From Aurantibrevibacter sp041749595 (lineage in GTDB: Bacteria; Bacteroidota; Bacteroidia; Flavobacteriales; Flavobacteriaceae), in assembly GCA_041749595.1 (NCBI GenBank), contig JBGTBA010000148.1:1-33210 (forward strand): a DNA stretch of 33,210 nucleotides. Direction: 5' to 3'. Both the position numbers and the translations under genes were made by a program. Position 1 is the stretch's first letter. Each line of letters starts with the position of its first letter. Shown here one piece after another: positions 8,673-17,754 of the stretch. The notes below the pieces were generated by a model. That model was given only the letters and a program-made list of their open reading frames with translations. It did not search any database and had not been told where the DNA came from.

Positions 8673-10172
8673 CTAAAAATTAGGGCTTAAATCGGCTTCA
8701 TCTGCCGGCAGCCCATAAAATAGGCTAATATTGCTGAAAGCGTTTCCTCTTGGGGCTGCCCCAACCGGATAGTAATAATCAAAGGGATTCGCTTTTATTC
8801 TGTTTCCGTAGGCCGTAATCGTCTCTATTGCCCTACCGGTTCTTACCAAATCAAACCATCTTTTGTTTTCAAATGCCAACTCTACCCGTCTCTCATTATA
8901 AATCGCTTCCCGAAGATCTCCTATAGGAGCGCCCAAACCGGCACGGGTCCGTACTTCATTTAAATAGGTGATGGCGTCTGCCTTACCTTGTTCATGAAGT
9001 GCTTCGGCTAAAAATAATAACACCTCGGAATACCTGTAAATAGGCCAATTGGTTCCATGATTAAGATGTAAAGAATGTGGTTTGGCATATTTTTTTATAT
9101 AAGGATATACCCCATCTGACCAAAAGCTGCCCCGTATATCTATAAATCCAATGTTAACATCTTTTCGCAAATCACCGGGTTCGTAAGCGGCTATGATATC
9201 TGGTGTTGGTATGTTGTTGCCTTCCCCATTTAATGGTTCAGGGTTTGACGTACCAGTAATGGCCACTAGCTCATCGGCATCCATGGGTCTGGGCATAAAA
9301 TTATATATAAAAGAACTTTGAAGCCCTTCCGCACCTTCTTTGAACTGAACCTCAAAGACAGACTCCATATTGTTTTTATTATCCGAGTTTCCGGAAAATG
9401 CATTTTCATAACTAGGCATTAGCGCATATTCACCACTTTCAACAACCGCTCTTAGAAGAACTTCTGCTTCTGCCCATCTTTTTTGGACGATAAATACATT
9501 GGCAAGAAGTGTTCTTGCAGCTCCGGAGGTAACCCTTCCCGGTTCTTGTTGCGATTTTGGAGGCAATAATGGTATTGCTTCCTGAGCGTCCTTTATAATC
9601 TGAGCAAAGATTTCCTCCTCTGCGGACAGTGGCAATGCCGCCTCATCGCGATTGGTTACCGGCGTTAAGTGCAACGGAACTTTTCCAAAATAGCGTACCA
9701 ACTCAAAATAGGCATAAGCCCTTAAAAATAATGCTTGCCCTTTTATATTGTTTTTTGCAGAAGCATCGAATTCTTGGTCGTCTATTGTCGCAGTGATTTG
9801 GTTTACTCGTGCTATAATTCTATAATCTAAAATCCATTGGTTAAAAACATGGACGTTTGTCGTAACGCCATCCGCAGTAGGGATTGCAAAATCTGCGATG
9901 TCTTCTTGTTGTTCTGTAGCCCCAAAAAGAGTGTTACGGGCATAATAGGTGTTGTCGGAATGCATCTCTCCCAATAGCCATGCCCTATCATTTACGATAG
10001 AACGTAACGGAACGTAGGCACCATTTACCGCTTGTTCAAAATCCGCCTCGGTTTTAAAAAAAGTTTCCGCACTTAAGGTAGTCTCGGGAAAAATTGTAAG
10101 CTCATCATCACAACTTAATAATGTAAAGCTTAACAGCCCTAAAAATATGATAGATTTTTTCATTTTTTTCAT
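8673..10172 (-). CDS. susD: SusD/RagB-family glycan-binding lipoprotein
   Basis: This 499-residue lipoprotein (FTLLSC, lipid Cys21) is the surface lid of the SusCD import complex. The N-terminal SusD-like domain has TFFKTEADFEQAVNGAY at about 37-53. The helical TPR-like core has ALFLRAYAYFELVRYFGKVPL. The C-terminal RagB/SusD domain has YRYSEVLLFLAEAL, NEVRTRAGL and IYNERRVELAFENKRWFDLVRTG. The length is usual for the family. ATG codons at residues 1 and 4 are both possible starts. It follows susC by 45 bases. No close match to the canonical starch-binding SusD is implied; the glycan is inferred from nearby fucose genes. Confidence 0.95.
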   Translation of the reverse strand: MKKMKKSIIFLGLLSFTLLSCDDELTIFPETTLSAETFFKTEADFEQAVNGAYVPLRSIVNDRAWLLGEMHSDNTYYARNTLFGATEQQEDIADFAIPTADGVTTNVHVFNQWILDYRIIARVNQITATIDDQEFDASAKNNIKGQALFLRAYAYFELVRYFGKVPLHLTPVTNRDEAALPLSAEEEIFAQIIKDAQEAIPLLPPKSQQEPGRVTSGAARTLLANVFIVQKRWAEAEVLLRAVVESGEYALMPSYENAFSGNSDNKNNMESVFEVQFKEGAEGLQSSFIYNFMPRPMDADELVAITGTSNPEPLNGEGNNIPTPDIIAAYEPGDLRKDVNIGFIDIRGSFWSDGVYPYIKKYAKPHSLHLNHGTNWPIYRYSEVLLFLAEALHEQGKADAITYLNEVRTRAGLGAPIGDLREAIYNERRVELAFENKRWFDLVRTGRAIETITAYGNRIKANPFDYYYPVGAAPRGNAFSNISLFYGLPADEADLSPNF

Positions 10173-10217
10173 TTTTAAAATTAAGAATGTTAAAATATAA
10201 TAGTTTTATGCAGCTTG

Positions 10218-13200
10218 TTAAAAATTGATATTTAGCCCTATGCTAATAATTCTGGGTACTGGATATCCGGAAAGATCTTGACCCGGACTGAGATTGCCCC
10301 CATTGCCATTACCATCATTTTGCACGCTTATCTCAGGGTTTGGGCCTCCCCAATATCTTGTGAAGATGTGCACATTTTGAACCGAGGCATAGACACGGGC
10401 CGATTTAAACACCTTTTTTATTTCGTCTAAGGTATATCCTAATGTTATATTTCTTATATTAAAATAAGAAGCATCGGCTACAAAGCGACTGTTAATCCAA
10501 TCTCTTTCAATCCCTGTAACATTACCACCTCCAACCGTGGTTCCAAAGAAGCCCCTTCCAGGATTTTCAACTGATCTAAAGCGGTATTTTACGTCTTTTA
10601 GCAGGTTAAAAACACCATCCAAATTGGTGGTGCTAAACAAGTGCCTTACCAATAATTCGTTACCTTGAGAACCGGTGCCTATCACGGAAAAATCAAACTT
10701 ACCATATTGTACTGTGTTCGTAATACCGTAGGTGAAATCTGGAAATGGATTTCCCATAATGGTACGATCATCATTGTCGCCCCCTCTGGTAATTACGCCA
10801 TCACCGTTGATGTCCACCAGTTTAATACTTCCTACAGTTGAACGCCCCGGAACTTGTGCCGAATTGTCTAAATCTTCCTGATTAAGATAGACCCCGTCTG
10901 CTATATGTCCATAGAACTGTCCAAATGGCTTGCCAACTTGGGTAATGTGTGCGGTTCCGAATACCCTATCTATACCATCTGCCAAGGCTACAACCTTATT
11001 TCTGTTAAACGAAATATTTGCACTTGTGGTCCATCTAATTTTGCCCGTGGTATTTACCGTATTTATAGAAAATTCATGACCCCAAAAGTTGATTTTCCCA
11101 ATGTTATCGTTGAAATTGGTAAATCCTGATTCCTGTGGGATTTGAACGTTAAACAAAAGATCTTCAGTGTTTTTATTGTAATAATCATACACAAATGATA
11201 TTCTATCGTTAAAAAGACTTAAATCTAAACCTATATCAAATTGCTTGGTTTTTTCCCAACCTAATCTGGAGTTGGCTAATGTGGATACTGCGGAACCGGG
11301 CGCCAAGTCGTTGTCGAACGCTGCATTTTGACTATTGTCAACTAAGGCAGATTGCGTAAAATTACCAATGTTATTGTTTCCTGTAATGCCATAGCTAGAT
11401 CTAATTTTGAGCATTGATAAATAGGAAAAATTTTTCATGAAATCTTCATCTGAAACAATCCATCCTATAGATGCTGCGGGGAAAGTACCCCATCTGTTGT
11501 CTGATCCAAAACGGGAGGAACCGTCACTACGAACGGAGGCTGTAAACAAGTATTTACCTTTATAATTATAACTAAGTCTGGAAAGGAAAGAAACCAAGCT
11601 CCATTCCTGCACATCGTCAAATGTGCCAGTTCTATCAATGTTTACGGCTCCTTGAATGGTTGGTAACCGATCATCTGAGAAAGTGTTTAAGGAAGTAACC
11701 GTTCTGTCTCGACGAAATTTTTGATAGGTAAAACCACCTAAAGCTTCAAGTTTATGTTCGCCAAAATGTTTATTATAGGTAACCAAATTTTCGTTCAACC
11801 ACGAAAAATCGAAAAATTCATCTCTTCTTGCCCGAGATGTGGTTGGAATGGGAACATTAATAAAATTGGTTGCTGTAGTGGGGCTAAAAAAATTGAATTC
11901 TGAGTTTAATAGTTCGGCATTTAAGCTGGATTTAAAAACTAGTCCAGTAATTGGCTCATAACTCACATAGGCGTTCGCCAAAAGATTTAGGTCTACCGTA
12001 CTGTTCTTAATAAGTCTGGCAGATCTAACCCAATTGGCATAAGAGAAAATATTACCAGTTTCAGCCGGTAGGGTATTAAAAAAAGTCAACTCTCCATTCT
12101 CATCATAAATGGGCATTATTGGCCAGGTATGCAGCGCATTAAAGAGAATACCCACGCCTCTTGTACCGTCTGTCCGTGGAATATTGTCCTTTATGTAGGA
12201 AGGGGCCAAATTAAAACCCAATTTAACTTTATCAGAAATATTGTAGTCCGCATTTAATCGTAAAGAGAATCGTTCATAATCAGAATTAATAACAACGCCA
12301 TCTTGTTTAAAAAAACCGGCTACAGCCGATGTTCTGGATTTTTCGTTATTCGATACCACGGTCAAGCTATAATTGTGCATTGGGGCAACCCGCAACAAAG
12401 CATCGTACCAGTCATTATTTTGACCTTTATATTGCGAAGGATTTTGAAAAATTTCGGGTACGGGACTGCCTTGGTCTTCAAAAAACTCCTTTTTGAACTG
12501 GGCAAATTCAACAGCGTTCATCATTTCTACCCTTCCGCGCTGGGGAACCGATTGCATTCCCGTAGAATTACTGAAAGTAACCCTTGTTTCACCTGGTAAT
12601 CCTCTTTGAGTCGTAATTAAAACCACACCATTTGCAGCTCTTGAACCGTAGAGGGAAGTCGAGGCGGCATCCTTTAAAATGGAAATGTCTTGGATCTCAT
12701 CAGGATTAATAGAACTAATGTCCCCATTTATAGGAAAACCATCAACCACATAAAGGGGGTCGCTACCTCCAGATACAGATAATTGTCCACGGATTCTAAC
12801 TGACATTCCTTGGCCTGGAATCCCCGTTGTCTGGTTAATTTGCACCCCAGCCAATCGCCCTTGTAATTTTTGAGTAATCTGCGAAACAGGAATATCTGCA
12901 AATTCTTCTGCTTTTATGGTTTGAACAGATCCTGTTACCTCTCTTTTAATCTGAGTGCCATACCCAATGATCACCACTTCGTCCAAACTTGTGGCATTCT
13001 CTGTCATGGTTACATTAATCGAGGTGCGGTTATTAAGGGGTACTTCTTGGGCTGTAAATCCTATATACGAAAAAACCAGCACACTATTTGGATTGGAAAC
13101 CTTAATACTAAAGTTTCCATCAAAATCAGTTACTGTTCCGTTTGTTGTTCCTTTAACCAAGACATTTACACCAGGTAAACTAGCCGTATCATCTGTTGAT

Positions 13201-13307
13201 ATAACGGTGCCTGTCACAATTCTATCCTGGGCTTGGATATTTAGGAAAAATAAATGCGCGATAGCAAATATAAATATCCACGAATTTTTTTTGAAGTCTT
13301 TTCTCAT
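10218..13307 (-). CDS. susC: SusC/RagA-family TonB-dependent outer-membrane transporter
   Basis: This protein has 1029 residues when started at the ATG at 13307. An ATG at 13433 would add 42 residues unlike a signal peptide, whereas from 13307 a proper signal peptide follows (WIFIFAIAHLFFLNIQAQ). Domains in order are a carboxypeptidase-regulatory-like fold (GVNVLVKGTTNGTVTDFDGNF), a TonB-box-like segment (LDEVVIIGYG), the plug (LQGRLAGVQI, YVVDGFPINGD, DAASTSLYGSRAANGVVLI), and a beta-barrel closing with PRIISIGLNINF. It imports a SusD-captured oligosaccharide using TonB energy. It heads the operon that also encodes the dehydrogenase, FG-GAP and DUF1080 proteins. No sigma-factor-binding N-terminal extension is seen, so it is not a FecA-type signal transducer. 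Confidence 0.95.
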   Translation of the reverse strand: MRKDFKKNSWIFIFAIAHLFFLNIQAQDRIVTGTVISTDDTASLPGVNVLVKGTTNGTVTDFDGNFSIKVSNPNSVLVFSYIGFTAQEVPLNNRTSINVTMTENATSLDEVVIIGYGTQIKREVTGSVQTIKAEEFADIPVSQITQKLQGRLAGVQINQTTGIPGQGMSVRIRGQLSVSGGSDPLYVVDGFPINGDISSINPDEIQDISILKDAASTSLYGSRAANGVVLITTQRGLPGETRVTFSNSTGMQSVPQRGRVEMMNAVEFAQFKKEFFEDQGSPVPEIFQNPSQYKGQNNDWYDALLRVAPMHNYSLTVVSNNEKSRTSAVAGFFKQDGVVINSDYERFSLRLNADYNISDKVKLGFNLAPSYIKDNIPRTDGTRGVGILFNALHTWPIMPIYDENGELTFFNTLPAETGNIFSYANWVRSARLIKNSTVDLNLLANAYVSYEPITGLVFKSSLNAELLNSEFNFFSPTTATNFINVPIPTTSRARRDEFFDFSWLNENLVTYNKHFGEHKLEALGGFTYQKFRRDRTVTSLNTFSDDRLPTIQGAVNIDRTGTFDDVQEWSLVSFLSRLSYNYKGKYLFTASVRSDGSSRFGSDNRWGTFPAASIGWIVSDEDFMKNFSYLSMLKIRSSYGITGNNNIGNFTQSALVDNSQNAAFDNDLAPGSAVSTLANSRLGWEKTKQFDIGLDLSLFNDRISFVYDYYNKNTEDLLFNVQIPQESGFTNFNDNIGKINFWGHEFSINTVNTTGKIRWTTSANISFNRNKVVALADGIDRVFGTAHITQVGKPFGQFYGHIADGVYLNQEDLDNSAQVPGRSTVGSIKLVDINGDGVITRGGDNDDRTIMGNPFPDFTYGITNTVQYGKFDFSVIGTGSQGNELLVRHLFSTTNLDGVFNLLKDVKYRFRSVENPGRGFFGTTVGGGNVTGIERDWINSRFVADASYFNIRNITLGYTLDEIKKVFKSARVYASVQNVHIFTRYWGGPNPEISVQNDGNGNGGNLSPGQDLSGYPVPRIISIGLNINF

Positions 13308-13673
13308 AATCTGTGATTTTTGGTTGTTATTTTTTAGTGTTTCGTTGTGATAAAAATTATTAAAAAAGCAATTATATCTTATATAAGATGAAAATATTCT
13401 TAAATAACTACTATTATAATATTGGATTCTCAAAAATATGTTACAATAATGTTAAAGACTACCAATTCTTAAACATTCCATAATACTTTTTTTGCCCTAA
13501 ATGGCGGGTTTATTCAAATATGGACATACTTCGTTATAGTAAGAACAACAATGATTGAAATTAGTAGGTTGTTGGTTTATAAAAAATAAGTTATTACCTA
13601 CTTGGTGTTTATATGGCGGAGTTGTAAGACATACTACTGAAATTAAGCGACCAACCTAAATTCAACAAAATAT
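13308..13673. promoter_or_regulatory. SusC leader and promoter region
   Basis: This AT-rich region separates susC (minus) from the toxin promoter (plus). On the minus strand, TATTTTTG (13438-13431) fits the TAnnTTTG -7 box. The nearest TTG upstream is 24 bases away, longer than ideal. A susC transcript starting there would have a leader of about 115 bases. The perfect 14-base palindrome ATCTTATATAAGAT (13376-13389) lies within that leader. Nothing coding is seen in the rest. Confidence 0.4.
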
Positions 13674-13704
13674 TTTGAATATAGTAACTTTTAAGTTACC
13701 TTTG
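13674..13704 (+). promoter_or_regulatory. Bacteroidetes-type promoter with overlapping operator for the toxin-antitoxin genes
   Basis: TTTG (13674-13677) and TACCTTTG (13697-13704), separated by 19 bases, fit the TTTG-N19-21-TAnnTTTG consensus exactly. The palindrome GTAACTTTTAAGTTAC (13684-13699) overlaps the -7 box and is a natural site for the HTH antitoxin. The toxin ATG is only 4 bases after the -7 box, so the transcript would be leaderless or nearly so. Confidence 0.75.
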
Positions 13705-13708
13705 AGTA

Positions 13709-14053
13709 ATGGGAAAAGTAAGGGAAGTTATCCAGTATAAAGGGTATTTCGAAGAATTCTTGCTCAAACAACCGAAAAAGGTTCAGGACAAGATATTTAA
13801 AGTAATCGAAATAATTGAGACTTATGAAAGAGTTCCCTCCACTTATCTGAAAGCACTTGTCGGAACTAAAGGACTCTACGAAGCCCGAACAAAATTAGGC
13901 TCGGACATTTGGAGAGTCTTCTGTTTTTTCGACAAAGGAAAATCGGTAATACTCTTGAACGGATTTACCAAAAAATCGCAGAAAACACCAAAAAAAGAAA
14001 TCGACAAAGCGGTCGGACTAATGAATTCATACTATGAAGACAAAAATAAATAA
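13709..14053 (+). CDS. higB: RelE/HigB-type toxin (phage Gp49-like)
   Basis: This 114-residue protein fits the Gp49-like branch of the RelE/ParE fold. The pattern starts with FEEFLLKQPKKVQDKI, then LKALVGTKGLYEARTKLGSD, then WRVFCFFDKGKSVILLNGFTKK, and ends with a lysine-rich helix. Such toxins usually cut mRNA on the ribosome; positively charged residues near GFTKKSQKTPKKE fit that role. The toxin gene precedes the antitoxin gene, the HigBA order, and the two genes may overlap by 20 bases. The promoter and palindrome just upstream support autoregulation. The module has no link to sugar metabolism and is probably an acquired accessory unit between two fucose-related operons. Activity is inferred from the family. 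Confidence 0.88.
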   Translation: MGKVREVIQYKGYFEEFLLKQPKKVQDKIFKVIEIIETYERVPSTYLKALVGTKGLYEARTKLGSDIWRVFCFFDKGKSVILLNGFTKKSQKTPKKEIDKAVGLMNSYYEDKNK

Positions 14054-14345
14054 GATGGACACCAAGAGTTGGAAAGAAATCAAGGACACCGTTTATGGAA
14101 AAAAAGGAACGGAACGCAGGGATGGATTGGAAAGAGATTTTGAGTCTTTTAAAATCGGTTTGCTTTTGAGAAACGCACGGGAAGAAAAAAACCTTACACA
14201 GGAACAACTGGGCGAATTAGTAGACAAAAAACGGACTTATATTTCACGAGTAGAAAACAACGGCAGCAATTTGACCTTGAAAACGCTTTACGAAATTGTG
14301 GAAAAAGGTCTTGGCGGAAAAGTTACGATTTCAATCGAAGTGTAA
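14034..14345 (+). CDS. higA: HigA-type antitoxin, XRE-family HTH
   Basis: This antitoxin is 103 residues from the ATG at 14034, or 96 residues from the ATG at 14055. The later ATG begins 1 base after the toxin stop, while the earlier one overlaps the toxin by 20 bases. Both are plausible. Residues about 42-90 form a Cro/CI-type HTH (LLRNAREEKNLTQEQLGELV, then YISRVENNGSNLTLKTLYEI). The N-terminal 40 residues are charged and probably contact the toxin. It should neutralise HigB and repress the shared promoter at the 13684 palindrome. Confidence 0.88.
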   Translation: MKTKINKMDTKSWKEIKDTVYGKKGTERRDGLERDFESFKIGLLLRNAREEKNLTQEQLGELVDKKRTYISRVENNGSNLTLKTLYEIVEKGLGGKVTISIEV

Positions 14346-14427
14346 AAAAGTACGTTTTACAATAATACCTATAGCAAATACGGCGGTAATTGCTGAATCT
14401 AAAGGCTTGGGCGTGTTTGCGGAGTTC

Positions 14428-14451
14428 GCCAAATCTTTTGATTTGGCTTTT
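14428..14451 (+). terminator. Intrinsic terminator after the toxin-antitoxin pair
   Basis: A perfect 8-base stem, GCCAAATC and GATTTGGC, with a TTTT loop is followed by TTTT. It lies 83 bases after the antitoxin stop codon on the same strand. The modest T tail and its place inside a structured element leave some doubt. Confidence 0.5.
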
Positions 14452-14761
14452 AGAAAAAATAAGATAAAAACAAAATACAAAAGCTTTGGCTAAGGGTTTA
14501 AACGGAAAGGTCTGTGCTTACTACCCGCTCTACTTGCCATAGCCGTGACGATATGCTAAATAGCATTTATATGGTTCCTGTTAATCGAGTCCATTTTTTG
14601 ATTTTGGGCAAAGCGGCGTAATCCATGATAATTTTTTAAATTGAAAGAAAATAAAATTATTTTTTGGTGTACTAATAAGAGAACCAAAATAATATGGGCA
14701 TTCTGCAAAAAAAGTATTGAAGTAAGTTTTAAAACTGGTAGTATTAAAATTAAATGTAATT

Positions 14762-14769
14762 TATATTTG
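14762..14769 (+). promoter_or_regulatory. Putative -7 box for fucD
   Basis: TATATTTG fits TAnnTTTG exactly and lies 23 bases before the fucD ATG. No clear TTTG lies 19-21 bases upstream, so the promoter may need activation, for example by an AraC regulator. Confidence 0.4.
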
Positions 14770-14792
14770 ACATATTTTTTTAATTGAAATAA

Positions 14793-16112
14793 ATGATTAG
14801 CACTACCATTACAGGTGTCCACGTAAAGGATGTCCGTTTTCCTACAAGTCGTACCTTGGCCGGATCGGATGCCATGAACACCGATCCGGATTATTCTGCG
14901 GCCTACGTAATTTTAGAAACAGACCACCTCTTGGGTTTAGAAGGTCATGGCCTTACCTTTACCATAGGCAGGGGGAATGAACTTTGTACTGCGGCCATTA
15001 CCGCCTTGGCGCCCTTGGTGGTAGGAAAAACACTGGACGGCTTTACCGCGAACATGGGCGCCTTTTGGAAAATGATTACAGGCGATAGTCAGTTGCGGTG
15101 GCTGGGTCCCGAAAAAGGGGTTATTCATTTGGCCACGGGTGCCATGGTTAATGCGGTATGGGATCTCTACGCCAAAACCGAGGGCAAGCCCGTATGGAAA
15201 TTAGTGGCGGAGATGTCCCCGGAAAAATTAATATCGTGTATCGATTTTACGTATATCACCGATGCCATTACACCACAAGAAGCACTAGATTTATTGCGCA
15301 AGAAGGCAGATACGAAGCAGGAACGAATCGATAAACTTATAAAAGACGGGTATCCGGCTTATACCACATCCGCAGGATGGTTGGGGTATTCGGATGATAA
15401 AATGAGGCGGTTGTGTAAAGAGGCGAAAGCGGCAGGCTTTAAACACATGAAGATAAAAGTAGGATCCGATTTAAAGGATGATATGCGGCGGGCTGCCATT
15501 ATCCGTGAAGAAATTGGTACTGATTTACGTTTGATGATGGATGCCAATCAAAAGTGGGATGTAGATGAAGCTATCGATAATATGGCTCACCTTAAAAAGT
15601 TCGATCCTTGGTGGATAGAAGAGCCTACCAGTCCGGACGATATTCTGGGGCATGCCAAAATAGCCAAGGCGATACATCCCATCAAAGTTGCCACCGGGGA
15701 GCACTGCCAAAACAGGGTGATGTTCAAGCAATTGATGCAGGCCAATGCCATCGGAATTTGCCAGATTGATAGTTGTAGGGTAGGGGGCGTCAATGAAATA
15801 TTGGCTATTTTACTCATGGCGGCAAAGTTCAACATTCCGGTTTGTCCACATGCCGGGGGCGTGGGTCTTTGTGAATATGTGCAGCATCTTTCCATGATCG
15901 ATTATATTGCAATAAGTGGCTCATTAGAAGATCGTATCATAGAATATGTAGATCATTTGCATGAACATTTCCTAGATCCAGTGGTTATAAAAAATGGGGC
16001 GTATATGCCCCCAATGGTTCCGGGTTATAGTATTACCATGAACAAAAAGTCACTGGAAGATTATAGTTTTCCAGAGGGCATCGTGTGGCAGACCGAAACC
16101 GTCATTGTTTAG
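14793..16112 (+). CDS. fucD: L-fuconate dehydratase (enolase superfamily)
   Basis: This 439-residue cytoplasmic enzyme removes water from L-fuconate to give 2-keto-3-deoxy-L-fuconate. It closely resembles characterised L-fuconate dehydratases (about 440 residues) along its length, with DVRFPTSR, DPDYSAAYV, FTIGRGNE, DSQLRWLGPEKGV and YPAYTTSAGWLGYSDDK. The catalytic residues are all present: the Lys220-x-Lys222 base motif (KIK), magnesium ligands Asp250, Glu276 and Glu303, and His353 in HAGGVGLCEYVQH. It is followed 48 bases later by an SDR gene on the same strand. This is the best substrate-specific marker in the window and anchors the reading of the locus as L-fucose catabolism. Activity on L-galactonate or D-arabinonate is also known for the family. 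Confidence 0.95.
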   Translation: MISTTITGVHVKDVRFPTSRTLAGSDAMNTDPDYSAAYVILETDHLLGLEGHGLTFTIGRGNELCTAAITALAPLVVGKTLDGFTANMGAFWKMITGDSQLRWLGPEKGVIHLATGAMVNAVWDLYAKTEGKPVWKLVAEMSPEKLISCIDFTYITDAITPQEALDLLRKKADTKQERIDKLIKDGYPAYTTSAGWLGYSDDKMRRLCKEAKAAGFKHMKIKVGSDLKDDMRRAAIIREEIGTDLRLMMDANQKWDVDEAIDNMAHLKKFDPWWIEEPTSPDDILGHAKIAKAIHPIKVATGEHCQNRVMFKQLMQANAIGICQIDSCRVGGVNEILAILLMAAKFNIPVCPHAGGVGLCEYVQHLSMIDYIAISGSLEDRIIEYVDHLHEHFLDPVVIKNGAYMPPMVPGYSITMNKKSLEDYSFPEGIVWQTETVIV

Positions 16113-16160
16113 AAAAAGATAGGTTATAAGTTAAATTTAGGGATCTAATTAAAATATAAA

Positions 16161-16940
16161 ATGACATTATTCAGTCTAAAAAATAAAACGGCTTTGATTA
16201 CCGGTGGTGCCAGTGGTATCGGGGAGGCCATATCCAAAACCTTTGCGGCCAACGGCGCCCATGTACATATTTTAGAGTTTAATACGGAAAATGGCATCAA
16301 AGTCGAGCAAGAGATCATTTCCAATGGGGGCACCGTTACGTTTTATCCCTGTGATGTGTCCAACAAAAAACAAGTGGCAGCTATTGTTTCCTCCATAGCC
16401 GGCAAAGGTCGTATTGATATTTTAGTCAACAATGCGGGTATTGCCCATGTAGGGAATATAGAGGGAACGGAGGAAGCGGATTTAGACCGTCTTTATAATG
16501 TAAACATAAAAGGGGTTTATAACTGTATGCATGCTGTAATAGGGAAAATGAAAGAACAGATGGGTGGTGTTATCCTGAATATGGCATCCATAGCTGCCAC
16601 GGTGGGCATTTCGGACCGGTTTGCCTATTCCATGACCAAAGGTGCCGTACTTACCATGACGTATTCCGTAGCTAAGGATTACGTTGGCTTTGGCATTCGG
16701 TGCAACAGTATTTCCCCTGCAAGGGTACATACCCCTTTTGTGGACGGATTTATCAAAAAAAATTATCCCGGCAAGGAAGAGGAAATGTTTGCCAATCTTT
16801 CTAAAACCCAACCCATAGGCCGTATGGGAACGCCAGAGGAAGTGGCGAATCTGTCGCTTTACCTTTGTTCGGACCAGGCCTCTTTTATCACGGGCACCGA
16901 TTTTCCCATCGATGGGGGATATATTAAATTAAATGGATAA
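16161..16940 (+). CDS. SDR-family dehydrogenase, probable 2-keto-3-deoxy-L-fuconate dehydrogenase
   Basis: This 259-residue classical short-chain dehydrogenase has the NAD(P)-binding TGGASGIG (14-21), NNAG at about 90-93, and the catalytic Ser143, Tyr156 and Lys160 (YSMTK). The C-terminal FITGTDFPIDGGY is typical. An acidic residue at the end of strand 2 (ILEFN, Glu39) favours NAD over NADP. Directly after fucD, the likely reaction is oxidation of 2-keto-3-deoxy-L-fuconate to the 2,4-diketo acid, as in the Xanthomonas and Burkholderia pathways. The alternative is L-fucose 1-dehydrogenase, since both activities occur among related SDRs. The hydrolase that would split the diketo acid is not in the window. 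Confidence 0.85.
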   Translation: MTLFSLKNKTALITGGASGIGEAISKTFAANGAHVHILEFNTENGIKVEQEIISNGGTVTFYPCDVSNKKQVAAIVSSIAGKGRIDILVNNAGIAHVGNIEGTEEADLDRLYNVNIKGVYNCMHAVIGKMKEQMGGVILNMASIAATVGISDRFAYSMTKGAVLTMTYSVAKDYVGFGIRCNSISPARVHTPFVDGFIKKNYPGKEEEMFANLSKTQPIGRMGTPEEVANLSLYLCSDQASFITGTDFPIDGGYIKLNG

Positions 16941-17058
16941 GCCATTAATACCCACTATAAATTAAAATATGTTCTTTGAAATCCTTGTAAAACTTATATA
17001 TCAACAGTTTTTTGCTTGGTGTCGATTTGAAATACCTAATTCCTGAAAATAAAATTTC

Positions 17059-17754
17059 ATGAACCAAGGTAAATATGTTTTTGCACAGGTAACGGAATTT
17101 CTTCCCAAACGCATTTTTGACCGTATTGCAAGTGGTGACCCTGGCGATAAACATGTCTGTTTTTTTAGTTGTTGGCATCAAATGCTATGTATGGTTTTCG
17201 GTCGGCTTACGAATCGTAATAGCCTTCATCATTTGATAGTTACAATTACGGACCATAGCAATAAATATCATTTGGGCCTGGGGGGGAAGTGTTACCCGCG
17301 GCAATCTTTCTAAAGCCAATGAAAGTCTCAACTATAAAATATTTGAAGAGTTTGCCTATTATCTGATAGACATTGCCCGAAATATGCCAGAACATGACGA
17401 TTTTAAAATTAAAAACAAACTCTATGTTTTCGATTCCCCTACTATTGACTTATGTTTAAATGTCTTTTGGTGGGCCAAATTCCGTAAATCCAAGGGAGGG
17501 ATAAAGCTTCATTCACTTTATGATGCCACACGCAAATACCAGTGTTTGTAAACATTACCGCAGCTAGGGTCAACGATGTCAATGCCAAGTATTACATCCC
17601 TTATGAAAGTGGTGCGTATTACATCTTTGGGCCGTTGCTGCATTGACCATCAACGGTTATATAAGATAGCCCGCCTTCATCTGCATACTATGTGGTCAGG
17701 GCAAAATCGAACCGTAAGTTTATAAGGATGTATTCTCAAAAAGTAGACAGGCCC
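17059..17754 (+). pseudogene. Decayed IS4-family (DUF4372-type) transposase
   Basis: The reading starts with an intact N-terminus (MNQGKYVFAQVTEFLPKRIF, then CWHQMLCMVFGRLTNRNSL) typical of DUF4372 transposases. It continues after a frameshift near 17285 as NLSKANESLNYKIFEEFAYYL, then YVFDSPTIDLCLNVFWWAKF (first catalytic Asp region of the DDE domain) and GGIKLHSLYDATR. Stops and frame changes follow. The last recognisable piece is VRAKSNRKFIRMYSQKVDRP near 17692-17751. The C-terminal third, with the remaining catalytic residues, is missing, and no terminal repeats could be defined. It stops at the edge of the duplicated AraC fragment. It is inactive and marks past insertion and deletion between the fucD genes and the next operon. 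Confidence 0.85.

Larger units (their letters stand above)
14346..14792. repeat. Structured repeat-like element and fucD upstream region
   Basis: This stretch has no convincing gene. About 14351-14550 is bounded by imperfect inverted ends: ACCTATAGCAA (14367-14377) and the complement of TTGCCATAGCC (14534-14544), 8 of 11 matching. Inside is a perfect hairpin GCCAAATC-TTTT-GATTTGGC (14428-14447) with a T tail, which could end the antitoxin transcript. A small hairpin ATGCTA/TAGCAT follows (14553-14566). From memory, similar segments recur in flavobacterial genomes beside small mobile genes; I could not verify copies. The rest (14567-14792) is AT-rich promoter DNA for fucD. Confidence 0.4.

Noticed and set aside
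13308..13433. 42-residue N-terminal extension of SusC
   Set aside because: It is rich in Tyr, Asn and Phe, unlike a leader, and a proper signal peptide follows the ATG at 13307.
14296..14493. 65-residue plus-strand frame after the antitoxin
   Set aside because: It overlaps the antitoxin end and runs through the hairpin element; its composition follows the repeat and not a protein family.
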